A DNA stretch of 64,000 bases, from NCBI GenBank assembly GCA_018398765.1, contig JAHBMJ010004761.1:62001-126000 (forward strand), written 5' to 3'. This document shows positions 22,299-35,100 of the stretch, one piece after another. The first letter of the stretch is position 1. Each line of letters opens with the position of its first letter. The notes beneath the pieces are model-generated. The model worked only from the letters and a program-made list of their open reading frames with translations, searched no databases and was not told the DNA's origin. The DNA comes from Chromera velia. Taxonomy: Eukaryota; Sar; Chromeraceae. The position numbers and the translations under genes are program-made.

Positions 22299-23118
22299 AA
22301 ACTTTTTTAACATAGTTTTTCACTTAAATTTAACGATCATCATCATAGTAATCATCAATGAATTATCATCGTAAAGTTGAACGGCGTGAACTTCTAGACT
22401 GCATAACCAGCTGCATAAACCGAATGAAGAATGTATATTAAGTTTAATATATTGCTAGATATATATCGTAACTAGTATCGTAAATCATTATTATGTTTTA
22501 AAGGGTGGCCTTGAGGGCAGCAGGTTTTTGAGTCGATCATGCTAGTGATTCGACGTGTGCTCTAGCATGCGCTGCGTAACTTGATTTTATAATAAGCCTA
22601 TAGCTGGTATTAACTTCAGCTTCATCACCATTATGACAGACACCATACATATGTATAGGCTTCATATTTATATATGTTTTTTTGATTCAAATTTTAATTT
22701 TTGATTAGCATGACAGCGCCTTTTTGACAAGTACAGATGTATGAGGTAGTAACAAGTACTACACTAGTAGATTCTAAGTCAACTTCGCCTGAGGTCTGAT
22801 TCTCTTACTGCATGACTCAGCACTGGATTCAATGTAGGATTCAACATCCAGTATAACAATGGCAAGTCTAGTTAGCAAGTACAGTCTGTATAGATAGGAC
22901 AGCATACGATAGGATTAATGTCTGGAGGATTGGCCTCCTGTCCCAATGCCGAGAGATAAATAACTACTCTGACAGAAGTTGAAGCCCCGGTGGCTTGAGA
23001 CGCTGCGTCGCTGCCTTCCTGCAAACCTCTATCGCTTGGTAGATCGCCCGCTCAGTTTTCATGGAGGTTGACTCAGACTAAGACCTGCATACCTAGCGCT
23101 GCTGCAGTGAGCCAACCA
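22299..23118. other. AT-rich intergenic gap between convergent genes
   Basis: No coding exon is recognised. It holds the short LINE-end fragment at 22912-22955. Poly-T and ATATAT stretches near 22440-22690 may include 3' UTR and termination signals of the upstream gene. Confidence 0.5.
22912..22955 (-). mobile_element. Fragment of the LINE 3' end
   Basis: The 44 bases starting aggattaatgtctggagg match the 3' UTR block of the LINE at 4711-4752 with few changes, in the same orientation. Only this end can be aligned, so it is a very short 5'-truncated copy or a remnant. Confidence 0.55.
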
Positions 23119-26100
23119 TCACCGAAAGATGCGGAGACTCTTCAACTTTCCTTCTGACCGAACCCTTTCTCTCACGCTTTCAACATGCCGAGCAAACCTC
23201 TTTCCCTCCTCCCTGCCCTCGAACCCCTGCTGTCCCCCCAAAGACAAATCAATCAGACATGGAAGAGCCTCAGGGCTGAGGGTGTCAACGAATGCCGTCA
23301 GCCCCTCAGGACTGATTTTGTTCAAAAAAAGATTCAAAAGTCTCAATTGAGGGCACCCATGAGCACAAAACACCTCTGCCAACCTCTTCAATCTCTGGTC
23401 GTCAATCTCGCAATCACACAGAGCAAGGTCTTTCAAGTTGGACAATCTACCCCCCGACGATCCTCCCCCACTACGTGCAAGCTTCACTAATGAATCCTCC
23501 CCCAACCGCCCTCCCCTGAGGTTCAGATGACCAACGCACCACGGAAGTCCCTTTTCACTTTCCGAAATGGCACTGATCAACCTATCAACATCAATTCCCT
23601 GTGCACCCCTAACCAAACGAAACCCCAGCCGACACAACCCCGGAGGAAACCTCCCCGCCCTCACAGCGTCCGACAACCTCTGCACCCCCCCATCATCAAG
23701 TTCAAAAGGCACAGTCCCATCCTGGAACAAATTGGGGCGCAAACCCTCGAGCGACGGGAGCTTCCCCGATCCGAGAACGGTTGCCAACGGTCCCCCTGCT
23801 TTTTTGGCTTCCGTGTCAATGAGATCGAGTCTCTTTAGAGACGGCAGACCGTCCTCATTCTCTGCAATGGCTTCAAAGAAATATTCCCAAGACTCCCCCT
23901 CAACCTGCTCGTTGTCACTTAACTGAAGACTAGAGACACCCACCAGACACCCAAATCTAACTGCATTTGCAAGTGACCCTACAGCCAGGTTGGTCAGACC
24001 AGACTTTCTCAACCCGATCTCCACCAGTTTCCCCAACTTACCTGCCAACAACGCGGCACCAAGAAACGGAACAGATTCACCGGCTGATGTATCTGACAAA
24101 TCCAATTCTCTCAAATTCGGCAGTCCGACTGAACTATCAGACATCGAACGGAATAAATCCGTCCATGCAGCAGAACCAACATCTGCCCGCCACATACCGC
24201 CTCCATCAGCATTCTCCTTCAAATTCAGACAGGAGACGGCAAGAAGCGCACCTTCTCTCACAGCCTCTGCAAGGCCCCTCACACCCGCCCCACTCAGACA
24301 CGAACGACTCAAATTGACGACAGAAAGCCGTCTCAAATTTCCCGAACGAAGAGCCCAACCCAACGCCCCTGCCCCCCTCCCTGCATTCGTTCGAGAGAGG
24401 TTCAACTCCTCCAAATCATGCGGGCTTTCCTCACTCTCAACAACAGCATTCATCAGATTACTCATCTCTTCTACCTCAATCCCCCCCACACCCCACCCGT
24501 TCGCATTCCAATGTCCTCGAAGATCGAGCACACGCAGTCGGGGCAAATTTCCTTTTTTCAACGCTCCAACCAAACATTTCACTTCAGACCGAACTAATCC
24601 AAAATCGACAAGAGACAAGACAGACAGGCGAGGAAGTTTTTGGTTCCTCAGAGCTTGGAAGAAACATCCTCTTGCTTCTGTGAGAGCAGGGATGGCATTC
24701 CCCCCCCGAATCTTGATCTTTCGGATAAACCCCAAACGACCCTTCTCTATCGATTCTCCGAGAAGCTCTAACCCCTCCCTCCCTGCATTTGCCTCCGGCT
24801 CCTTCAAATGCAAACAAACGTCGAGAGCCTCAAGCACAGGCTTCTCAACAGACAGAGGGGACTCTGCCAAAGCTCGAAGAAAGGCCGGAACCTCTGCAAG
24901 CCCCAGCCCAAGTGTTCGAACAGAAGGGTACCACCCCACAGCCAGTGCACGCAGATGTCTCGGGTGCACATTTCTCAATCCTATCTGCACATGCTCCAGA
25001 GGGCGCATATCTCTTTCGCCCGAAATGTCCAAACGGACAATTCCGAGAATCGCTACCAAATCCTCACCCAACAAAACCGAATTTCCAAACAACATGCTGC
25101 CCGACGCAATGCCTCCCTCTGACATCAAATTCAAATTTCTCAAATGAGGCACATTGTTTTTTCGCAGTGCCCTGCCAAAGGAGCGAATCGCGTTGTTTGA
25201 AGCGGAAATACCCGACCATTCATTCCCTTCTAAGTCCAGAGTTTCTAATTTTGGAAGTCGTCCCGCCTCAAGCACATGGGCAACCGAGTGCATCTCTGCC
25301 CCTCCAAAACCACAATTTCTCAACACCAACACACGCAAATGTGGAAGTGAGGCAACGGACAGAACAGGGCACAGCACACTCATTCCAGAGTTCGATAGAT
25401 CATTCTGGGAGAGGTTGAGGGTCTCCAAATGAAGCAGGGGTGTCTGAGTAATGGCCTTGCAGATTATCTCGAGGCCCTCCTTGTTCAGACCTGTCCTCTC
25501 GAGGTCGAGGGTACGGAGGGACGAAGCATGCCCCACCCGGAGCGCCTCCGCAAGTCCCCGGAAACCAGCAAGACCGAGCAGGTTGCCTGAAGTGAACAGA
25601 AAGAAAAAAAGAAGGATTGAGGGAAGAAATGCAGGAAGGAAACAAAAAGTGGATGAATAAACGAAGGCAGGAACGAAAGAAAGAAAGAATGAGTGAATGA
25701 ATGAAGAAATGAAGGAAACAAGTAACCGAGGAAGGAAAGAAAAACAGAGCGCCATCTATCAACAACAAAAGTCAAAAAACAAAAGGAAAAACCGCAGAAA
25801 AATCGATTGATTAGGCGGGGAGTAGTCACTGTCTTCTTCCATCCTCACTCACTGACCCACCCTTCAACGACAGGGACTCCAGACAGGGCAGCAAGAGAGG
25901 GAAGATCCTGGGGGCCTCGGGAGGTCCCATGGAGTTCTCTGCAGAATCGAGAAGCGAGGCCTGTCATCAGTTTTTCCGATTGTTTGTTTAACAGGTTCGG
26001 ACAAACAGAAACGGAAAAAAAAGAAGAGTGATCCTTCCCTCCACTGACCTCCAAATACAAAGCTCTGGAGCCGCATTTGCGTCACCTTGCCTCCTTTTCC

Positions 26101-26897
26101 TCTTGCCTGCTTCCTGACAGACTGCAGTCGTTCGAGAAAGCGGAGGAAGCGGGGGAGAGCGCGTCCTCTCACAGCGACAGAATCTGCACACACAACAGCA
26201 AGCAGGTAACATTTTCTTCTCTCTGAACCCCTCTCCTCTCTCCGATCGGATCATATGGTAAGAAAATTGGGCGAAGAGGAAGGCAGTCATACACACATAG
26301 AGGTAGAGAGACAGACGAAAAGGCAAACACGACGCCGACAGGCAAGTAACTGGACAGGAACACGACCACGGACATTCCCGCTGCGCGTCTTCTCTCAGAT
26401 ACTCTGGTGCTGACAGACAGACCAGAGCTTTCTTGCACGGAGGGCAGACGACTTTTTGTTTTGACACTCACCCAGAATGATCTCCTTGACAGAGGAGGGA
26501 AGGGACTCCAGGAACAGAAAAACCTTCGCCGGCGATGTGCCGACGTCTGAACCTGCAACAAGGGAGGTAAACCGAGCACAGAGAGAACTTGAGAAGAAAG
26601 GCGAACCGTGGGGAAAGAAAAAAGATGATGACTGCTCTTCATTTATTTGCGGCCAAAACTTCCAGAGGACCTTCGCTTGCTTGAATCTGTGACGACAAGC
26701 CAAAGTCACCAGAGAAGACAACAACAGTTGAAGACAGGGGGCGCGGTTGTATCTGTGGTCTCTTTTCTTTCGAATTCAGTTGTGCATGTTTCCCTTCTCC
26801 TTCCCCAGAACTCTCTATCAGTTTGAGTTTTTGTCACCACCGTAAGTGCCGAGACGTGAAAGTGAGCTTGTCTGACTGTAGAGAAAGAAGTGAATTT

Positions 26898-26967
<70 letters not shown>

Positions 26968-27548
26968 TTTGTCTCGATGCTGGACCCACCAGAGAGGTCA
27001 ATACTGTCCGGGGGGTCTACGGATACTTTCCCGAGTGTTTTGTTCTGCAGGACAGAAAGAGAAATCCAGGGTGACCATGACGCGAAGAAAAGAGAAGGGC
27101 GTGGAGTGTCGAACAGAATCGGCACAGGAAGATCTGGCTCCGGAAGGGTGTCTTCTCGAGAAAAAACGACAGGCGCAAAGCAAATGCTAAGGGGAAGTAC
27201 ATACATGAGGTCGCTCTCATTTCAATTCCCTCTCTCTTCTACTCCCGTCTCCACACCAAAGACTGGACGAAAAGAGGATTAACGTACTTTGTTGAAGAGG
27301 GACGCGCACAGCCACGCAACTCCGACAGAGTCCTCGTGCTTGGCGAGGTCAGAAAGCGTCTGCATGCATGAGGAAAGGAGACGAACAGCATGAAGTGACA
27401 CCGTTACCATCTGGAAGGTGAGATGGAGGGAGGCGAGCAGAAAAGGAGGAAGCCCTTTTGGCGTCGACGAGCGGAAAGAAAGGATGTTCGCTTGGACGCC
27501 GTTGGATTTCACAAGCCTCTCAGCACAGTCAGACACAGTGGCAGTCAT
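23119..27548 (-). CDS. Leucine-rich-repeat protein, ribonuclease-inhibitor type (about 1009 aa, 7 exons)
   Basis: Exons: 27408-27548, 27288-27359, 26990-27044, 26472-26552, 26049-26183, 25861-25938, 23119-25586. The sum is 3030 bases, exactly 1010 codons. The start is ATG at 27548 (MTATVSDCAERLVKSNG). The later introns are all phase 1. Residues about 180-1009 are RNI-type repeats of 28-30 residues with LRTLDLERTGLNKEGLEI, LETLNLSQNDLSNSGMSVL and LRVLVLRNCGFGGAEM patterns. The junction of exons 6 and 7 rebuilds a continuous repeat (LESLSLKGN then LLGLAG), which strongly supports it. A hydrophobic open stretch upstream of the last acceptor (to 25755) is intron read-through, not protein. No NACHT, kinase or membrane segment was seen. 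Protein-protein binding is the likely role; the specific function is unknown. Confidence 0.8.
26901..26966. repeat. CT then GT microsatellite in an LRR-gene intron
   Basis: About 16 CT units are followed by about 17 GT units, in the intron between exons 26990-27044 and 26472-26552. Confidence 0.95.
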
Positions 27549-29135
27549 CCTTTATCCGAAAAGCAGGACACACTGATTGGCTTACAAACAGTAAAGGATG
27601 AGGAGGAACCCCACCCCCCAAAAGAAAATGCCCACAACGGAACTCTGCGCCCCCCCCACGCTCCTTCGTGTTCCAATTGAAAAAAAAGGATCATTTGAAA
27701 TGCATGTACAGAGAAAAATTAAGCATCTCCCCTTACCTCAGAAGTGAGTCTCAAGTGCTGAAGGAGGACAGAGAGGCCCTGCCTGCTCTGCTCTCCTTCC
27801 GTCTCAATTTGGGCGGTCTGCATTTCAAGTCGTTGAAGGCAAAACGGGAGAAGGTGTAGGTCCAAAACCGTCAGTATATGCTTCGATGCTCTTCTGGTTA
27901 GACCAGTGGCAGCTGAATGCGGCAGAGATCAACTCAAGCGGGAAAGCCCCGTGAAGCTTTGACGAGAGAAAGTCTCGGACGAAAGAATTGAGAGTCTCAG
28001 GTTGGATCGACAAAGACCGCGCGGCAGATCTGTGTGGACGTCCCTGCCTCAGACTTCTGCTGAAATGCTTGTCTTAGCTACAGCAGCTGTGTTGCTGTCT
28101 GCTGGTCACCTGGCACTTGAGGACATCAAGGAGAAGATGGTTGTGTAGGTGTCCGCTTTGACATACCGATCGTTTGAAATCTTTTGAAAGATTTTGAAAG
28201 CTGCCGAGACGGCAAAAATCGGCAAAATGCACGGCACAAAAATTAGCAGATCTCTTGGCTGGCGGGCGGCCGCGCGCGTCCGCGCGAAATTTTCTGCCCA
28301 TGCATTGAATCTGACGCACGCGAAGCATGCGCATAGGCCGGAAAGCGAATTTTCGGGTAGCCGAGGTCATCGGCTCAAGCCCCTACAGCCTCACTTTTTC
28401 ATCCAAATTTATGAGGAAATTATGCAAGCTTAGCCACGTGGTCCCAATGCAGTTGTTTTTAAGTGTCCCATAGAGTTTCGTCTAGAGTTTCGCTTTCTGT
28501 GCTATTAGCCTAGTATTAGGAGTGATCAAAAGTATTATTATCCTAAAAGAAAACCTAGCTTTGATAAAAGAAAGCTTCCTATCCTTTATATCTTGGGTTT
28601 GCAAAAAACTTGCGTTATTCCATTTGTATCTATATTTGTTTTCTCATTCGATGATCATCATTTTTTTGATTTAGGCATCACCTCAATATTTCACCTTAAT
28701 GTTACTCAAAATTAGCCTTGAATTCTTTACATCTTTTTTAAATACACTGACATGTACCGAAACGTTGACAATTCTGTCCTTTAAAAGTGTCATTCTTGTT
28801 GCTATCCCCGGTACCCTGTAATCCTTGTTTTGCTTCTTTTTTTAAATGAACAATATTCATACACTTTCCCCCCTTTTCAGAAGATGCTGCGGAGAAGAGA
28901 AAAACAAGCCACAAAGACAACTCTGGCTCGTCACTACTCGTCACTACCGTTAATCCTCCACGCACTCACATGCAACGCGGCTAGAGTCTAAACAGTTCAG
29001 TGTCCTGTATTCGTTCCAGACCAGCCCCTCCCCCCCGCCCCCCGCCTATGCAGATCTAGTGGGACAAAAAAGCGAACGAGAGACGTCAATCCCAAGTTTC
29101 GGCCCCGTCTCCATCTGGCCAAGCAGACCACCCCC
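27549..29135. other. Intergenic gap between two minus-strand genes
   Basis: No reliable exon was found. The right part is AT-rich (28440-28900). A GC island at 28250-28345 lies about 700 bases upstream of the LRR gene start. The 3' UTR of NAA15 must lie just left of 29136. Confidence 0.5.
28250..28345. promoter_or_regulatory. GC-rich island upstream of the LRR gene
   Basis: GGCGGGCGGCCGCGCGCGTC, CCCATGCATTG and AAGCATGCGCATAGGCCGG are present. Composition matches the islands between head-to-head genes, here serving at most one recognised gene. Confidence 0.35.
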
Positions 29136-32100
29136 TCAGTCCTCACTCAGCTCCTGTCCCCCCGTCACCCTCACGATCTTCAAAACGTCAGATGGGTCCC
29201 GGAACGCATCTGCGTGCGGAAACCTCTTGTGGCAGGCCGCCTGCACCGACACACATAGATCCAGGCAGAGAAAGGTCAGGGATGGGGACAACCAAAGGAA
29301 TATGAAGTCTCCGGGAAAAACAAAAAAGGAAGGTGAACCAAGAGAACAGAGAAAGAATGCAAAGAAGAATCAAATTCAAAAAGGGACAAAGTACAGGATG
29401 AGACGGAAGAAAGGGAGGTCTTGGGAAAGAAAGAAACGAGGGACGGCTTCGATTTCTGCAAAAAAGACAGGAAAGGGATGGCAAAAGAGATACGACAAGA
29501 GGCAGAGAAGAGGCACAAAATCATACTTCAGACTCACCAAAAATTTATCTGCTGCCTCCTTCCATCCCTCTGTTTCTTTCAGGAAAGCCAGGGCTCTCTT
29601 CGCTTCCTGCAGAACGAAAGGAGGGCATAACGAAGCCGTCAAAGAAACGGAGGGAGGGAGCGGACCCGCCGGGACAAGCAAGACAGGGAAGGAAAGTCAG
29701 AGGGTGGGTAGAGGAACTCAGAAGAATAGGCACGTGCATTGCATCTGGTCGGAGCCAGACAAGAAAAAGAAAAGCGCACATTCCCACTTCCCCCTCTCTC
29801 CCTCACGGTCAGTGATAGAAAATTGTTCACGATTCCAGATGCTATAAAACATGCTTTGCACGAACTACCTATCTGTCTACACTTATTGAACGAGACCGGG
29901 TGGTCCAAGAAAGACCTTCTCCCCTCCGCAAGAAAAGAAAGAGCCGGATACTCTCTTCTTCGCACAGACTAGACGTCTGACCTTGATTGTCACCGTCTTC
30001 CCCTGCACCGCCTTCCCTGCAGCCTCCAGAAGTGCCCCCTCCTCGGACGCGCCCCGACTCCCTGCAGCACACCGCGCCCTCATAGCTGCACACACAGGGA
30101 ACAAAGAAAGAGTTAAAAAAAATCAGGGATAGAGGTTAGAGGTGATTCTCAAAATTCAGAATGCATTGCACTTCCGTTTGGACGCCAAATGGAGGCAATG
30201 CCCGAGAACTGCATCCTGCTCAAACAAAGTTCCCGATCCCCTTCACATTTCTCTTCCCTCCCACGCCCCCACCACCCACCCGCAACGATTTCAGTCATCG
30301 CTCCTTCCGGACTTTTCACAACGGCAGCCTTCAGGTCCTCCGCCGCTCTCTTTCCTTCCCTGCGCACATCTGCCTCACTCGAGACTTTTGCCCCCGAGAT
30401 TTGGGACACCTGGGACAGGACAAGAGATCTCAGGGCTCCGGAAAGCGAAGAGGAAGAGGACGCACTGGAATTCGACCCCGCCGCCTCTTCCAGAGAGACT
30501 GCAAGGCCACAACGAAAACAAAATCAGTGGGCGGTACATACAGAGAAAATAAGGTACAGAGACAGACAAGACAGTGCGGACAAAGAGGAAGTCATTTGGC
30601 AAATGTACAGGGCAGGAAAGTACAAGTTAAGTCGTCTCGACCCCATTGTGTGTGCCCTCGTTCACGTGTCCATTGACCTTTGCACCTCGCATAACTTATC
30701 ATCAAAAAAATGGAAGAATCGACGGACCCGTACTGCAGAAGTGTGCAAAGCACGGCACAAGTTTATAGAAGAGCCGTCTCCTCCCCCCCAATTCCCAGAG
30801 ACGCACGAGGGACTTCAGTTGGAGCAAAGGCCTCTCTTCTCCTGCACACAGACAGCGACAGACAGTGGGTGCATGGGGGTCGCAGGAGCAAAGGGGCGGT
30901 ACAAGAATGAACAAGGGCGGAGAGACCATATGCAGACAATGCGAACCTAGAGGAAGAAAACCCAAAGAGTGAGAGGGGGCGGTATGGGAAAAGTCTTTTT
31001 CTGCGTCTCTTCTCTAATAAGCATTTTTCATTCAGTCCATTCGCGGACTGTCGCTCTTTCGACGCACGCACCTACCTTCGACAGAAAAGGCCCAGTAGGC
31101 CGTTTTGTGTGAATTCGGGTCGAGTCCGCAGGTCGTCTGGAGTTTGACTGCGATCTTTCGCGTCTCCTTGAGGTCTTCTTCCGCGGATTTCGTCAGAAGC
31201 TTGGAGCCTACGGGGAAAGGGAGGATGCGGAGGGATGGTGTGTCACTTTGAAGTTAAGCGAACGGAGGCGCAAAGATGGACTCACTGCAGCACTTGATAG
31301 AGAGAATGTGCTTGTCTGCGGCCTGAAGAATGAAACAGAATTCCGGACTGCGTGTGTGGACAGACGAAAGCAACGAACGCTGGAAATAGGGTGTCAAGAA
31401 GACTGACACCTCTCCACCTCCCCTCGGAGAGAATGTGAGAGAGAGACAGAGACACGGACGGCCACACACTTATGCAGGGTGTGCGTGGGAGAGAAAGAGA
31501 GATGGACAGGAACAGAAAGAAGGAAAGAAAGAAAAGAAAGAGCCTTACCTGAAGGGTCCGTATCGACAGGTTCCTTCTTGCTCCCTGCAGCAGCGGCATT
31601 TCTTGCCTCTGCCTCTGCTTTTTGGGCTTCCTCTTCCTGCTTCTTCGCCTGCACATCGGCCGGTAAATGGAAAGGTAAAACAGAAAAAAACACAAAAAGT
31701 TCCTTCTAACTGAACAAATATGCGCCGGTCGCTTCGCCTCGGCCCTTAAACCTTCACACGTCTTCCCGCCTTTCTTTCTCTGTTCCCTTCCGCTGCACTG
31801 ATAGACGAAATTATTCACCGAGGAGGAATTGGCGTTTACAAGGCAGATTCCAAACCTCTTAAAGCCAAGCTCGCAATCAGTCAATAGAGATTTCTTGAGC
31901 AGTCCATGGACGACCATACTGACAGAGCAAGCCGAATATGCGGAATGTGCACACAGACACCCATGCTCAAAGACCGCGCCCTCGCTGACCTCTCTTTTCT
32001 TTTGTGCCTTCAGTTTTTTCTTCTCTGCAGCGCTCATTGCTACCCCAGTTCCCCCATTCTCCCCCTCTCCTTGCCCCGCTCCCGCTTTCCCTGCTGCATC

Positions 32101-35100
32101 TGCCCTCGCAGCTGCATCCTTCTCGGCATACAAACTGAGGAAGATCTTGACAACAAATTTTGCGGCATGACGAAATGCCCTGCAGCAACAACAACACGTA
32201 CAGAAGTACACCAGAGCGCAAGAACAAACCAGAGCAATGAAGCGCGCCCAGCAAGTCAGAAAAAGTTTCGCGCAGCTGAAAAAAGTCAGTCTACTAACCC
32301 CATGAGCTCAAGGTTGCAAGCAGCATGGAAACTTTTTGCAACAGGCCAAACGAAAAGTCAAGAAGTGAAGCGAAAACGAGCCTCTGCAAGCAAAGGGACG
32401 AACGAAACATTAATGTCCCATCTGTCTGCTCTGCCCTCCCAGCCCTTGTTTCCTTTCCCTTCCCTTCCCTTCCCACCTGTGCGAGTGGATTCTGTCCATC
32501 ATTCTGAGTGCCTGCACATAGGAGATGAACGCCCCCCTCCTCAAGCAGTACCCATGGAAGTCGTATTGGTCCTCGAGGAACTCTTCGAAGTGGCGCAGAG
32601 TCGCACACAGCTGCTTGAGGGAACGCCCTCGGTCGCCCTTTCGAAATTCAGCACGACCAATTTTGTTCTCGAACCTGTGGTCGGTCCAGGAGACAAAAAA
32701 AATGTGTGCGAACACACACACAGGCAGACGTTAAAAAAAGACCCTACAGGTCACTCAAATCTGAAGTACAGGGAAGGCAAAAAAAGTAGAATCCATTCTT
32801 GAGGCGTGGGGAACAGGGGCAAATGTACGCGCAGTTTTCGAATCACTGCTCGGAGACTTGAATTCATATTTCCAGAGGAACAGAGAAAGCCCGAGACTCA
32901 AACACATTTTTGAATCGGCAATGGGAGCGTCTGTCCAGTTTGTGTGTTCTCTTGTTTTTGCCTTCCGTCCCTTGCAGATTCCTTTCTGTCTGACCCCCAA
33001 CCAGACACAGAGAAAGATGCAAATAAGCAAACAAAAACAGACAGAAGAAAGAGCCTACCAGAGCGTTTGCATCTCATGAAAATTCGGTTTTCTGTCTCCG
33101 GGGAAGAGAGACGCCGTCGCCTCTGCCTTCTCAGTGTCACCTTTCCTGCACACCGAATGAGAGAAAAACAAAGGAAAGGGCAACAGGAGAAAACGAAACA
33201 AACAACCTCCAGAAGAGAAACGAACAAGTCTGAAGACAGACCCCCAATACGATAAGTTTCCTGCCCCCAAAAGATTCCACAGACACACAAACCCAAAATG
33301 TTTTTGGTCGGGTGTCCCCCCCATTCCCCTCCCAATATAACCCAAGCGCAAAGGAGGGAACACGAAACAAGGACTTGCATTTATTTTCATGCAGAAACAT
33401 AAATGAAAATAATCCTGAAAAATAATTCTGTGTGAAATTAAATGCAAGCGCAAGGGAGGGAACACGAAAAAAGGACCAACCTTGCGAGGTATGCGGCACT
33501 CTTCGAGTTGACGTATTTGTCTGCGAGGTCAAGACCTGAATTGGAAGCATGAAGAGAGAAAATCAACGACGCGCCAAGAGAAAGATGAATTCGAGAGGGC
33601 CCTCTGCCCTTTGTTTGGTGAGAGACTCAAGTGCGCGCACATGCACCGATACACAAATCAAATCAAGCAAACATCTGCAAAAGGGAAAGAAGAGATTCTC
33701 TGTCGTGTCCACAGGGAGAGTGAAAGGCGAGGGACAAAAGATTAAGTCAGGAGCATTGAGAATTCCCCCACCTCTGGCCTCCTCAAAATATTCCGACGCC
33801 ATCACCTCTGCCCCCGCGTGTTTCCAAATTCTTCCTGCGACGCAGTAGAGCTCTGGGAGGGTCGGCGTGTGCTCGATGGCCTCCTGCAAGAGAAAAAAAG
33901 CAAGTCGGTATGTGTTTTCTTTCTATGATGCTTTCAAACCAGAGAATGACGAAAACCAGAAGGACGCTACGAACGAATGAATCAAAGACTGAAACGAAAG
34001 TGAATAAAAGAGAAGGACAAAGGGAGCAAGCACAAGAGGAATTGGAAAAGAGAACGGCGACGCAATGAAATGACCCGTGAGAAAAAAAGAAAGACCCACA
34101 CCTCTGTCTGCCTGTTTTGGTATGTATCTGTCTGTCTGTCTGTCTCTCTGTCTGTCTGTCTCTCTGTCTGTCAATTCGTTTCTCTCTCTCCCTTTCGCTT
34201 TCCCTCTCTCTGTCTGTATGGGTCTATGTGTGTGAGGAGAGAGTGGCAGACACGCAGCTGAGAAACCAAGAAAGGAAACCTCGATGGACGAAAACAATCG
34301 AACAGAAACACAAGAACGTACAGAGAGAGCATTGTGTCTGACCGAGATTCGTTTTGTGGCCTTATCCGTCTCCCCGATATGGTCATGCGTTTATTTTCAT
34401 ACGTGAAATACTGACCGAGATAAGTTTTGTGGCCTTGTCCGTCTCCCCGATATGGTCAAAGTGCTGAGCCGCCAAGGTGAGTGTGAAGGGCAGAACGATT
34501 GGGAGTTCCCTCCCTCCCGCCTCTCCGTTTGTGTCGTCAGGAGAGAACCTCTCTTCGGCCCTCAGACAGGAGAGGTACCCTTCGAGGATTTCCGTCACAA
34601 TGGGAATCTGCAGAGAGGGACCAAAGACGGAGAGTGTGTTGTTTCTCTTTCAGGGAGAAAATCCCAATGAGAAGCTGGAAGGAAAGGGACGGGAAGATAG
34701 AAAAGGAGCTTTTCGCTGCGAACTGGATAGGAGACCGCAAGAGACAGGTCGCATTAAATAAAACCAGGAAATGGACAGAGAAACACACCGAAGATTCTTG
34801 TTGGAGGCCGAGTTACTGTCCACTGATTTCGTTCGCTCCCCACCGACCTTCTCAGGACTGTAGAGCGATTTGACGACGGCGAAAAGAGACGGAATTCCTT
34901 TCCGAAGTCCAGAACGGAGAAACGAGTCAAGACTGCAAAGACAGAAACAAAGGGACATAATCGAGGACGAAAGTCAGAAACCGACGGGAACCGCATCGCA
35001 TCACACAAAACAGAAGAGCCCAGAAAAGAAGGGACCGCGCGAGAGAAAGAGAAAGAAAAAAGGACAGAAAAAGGCAGCAGCAAACGGAAAACAACTCCTG

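Noticed and set aside
23990-25147. 385-codon plus-strand open frame
   Set aside because: It is antisense to the LRR gene, whose repeat pattern and splice joins are clear; the frame has no motifs.
25587-25755. Hydrophobic N-terminal extension of the LRR ORF that looks like a membrane segment
   Set aside because: It is pyrimidine-rich intron DNA upstream of a TTCAG acceptor; splicing to the exon 25861-25938 rebuilds an LRR exactly.
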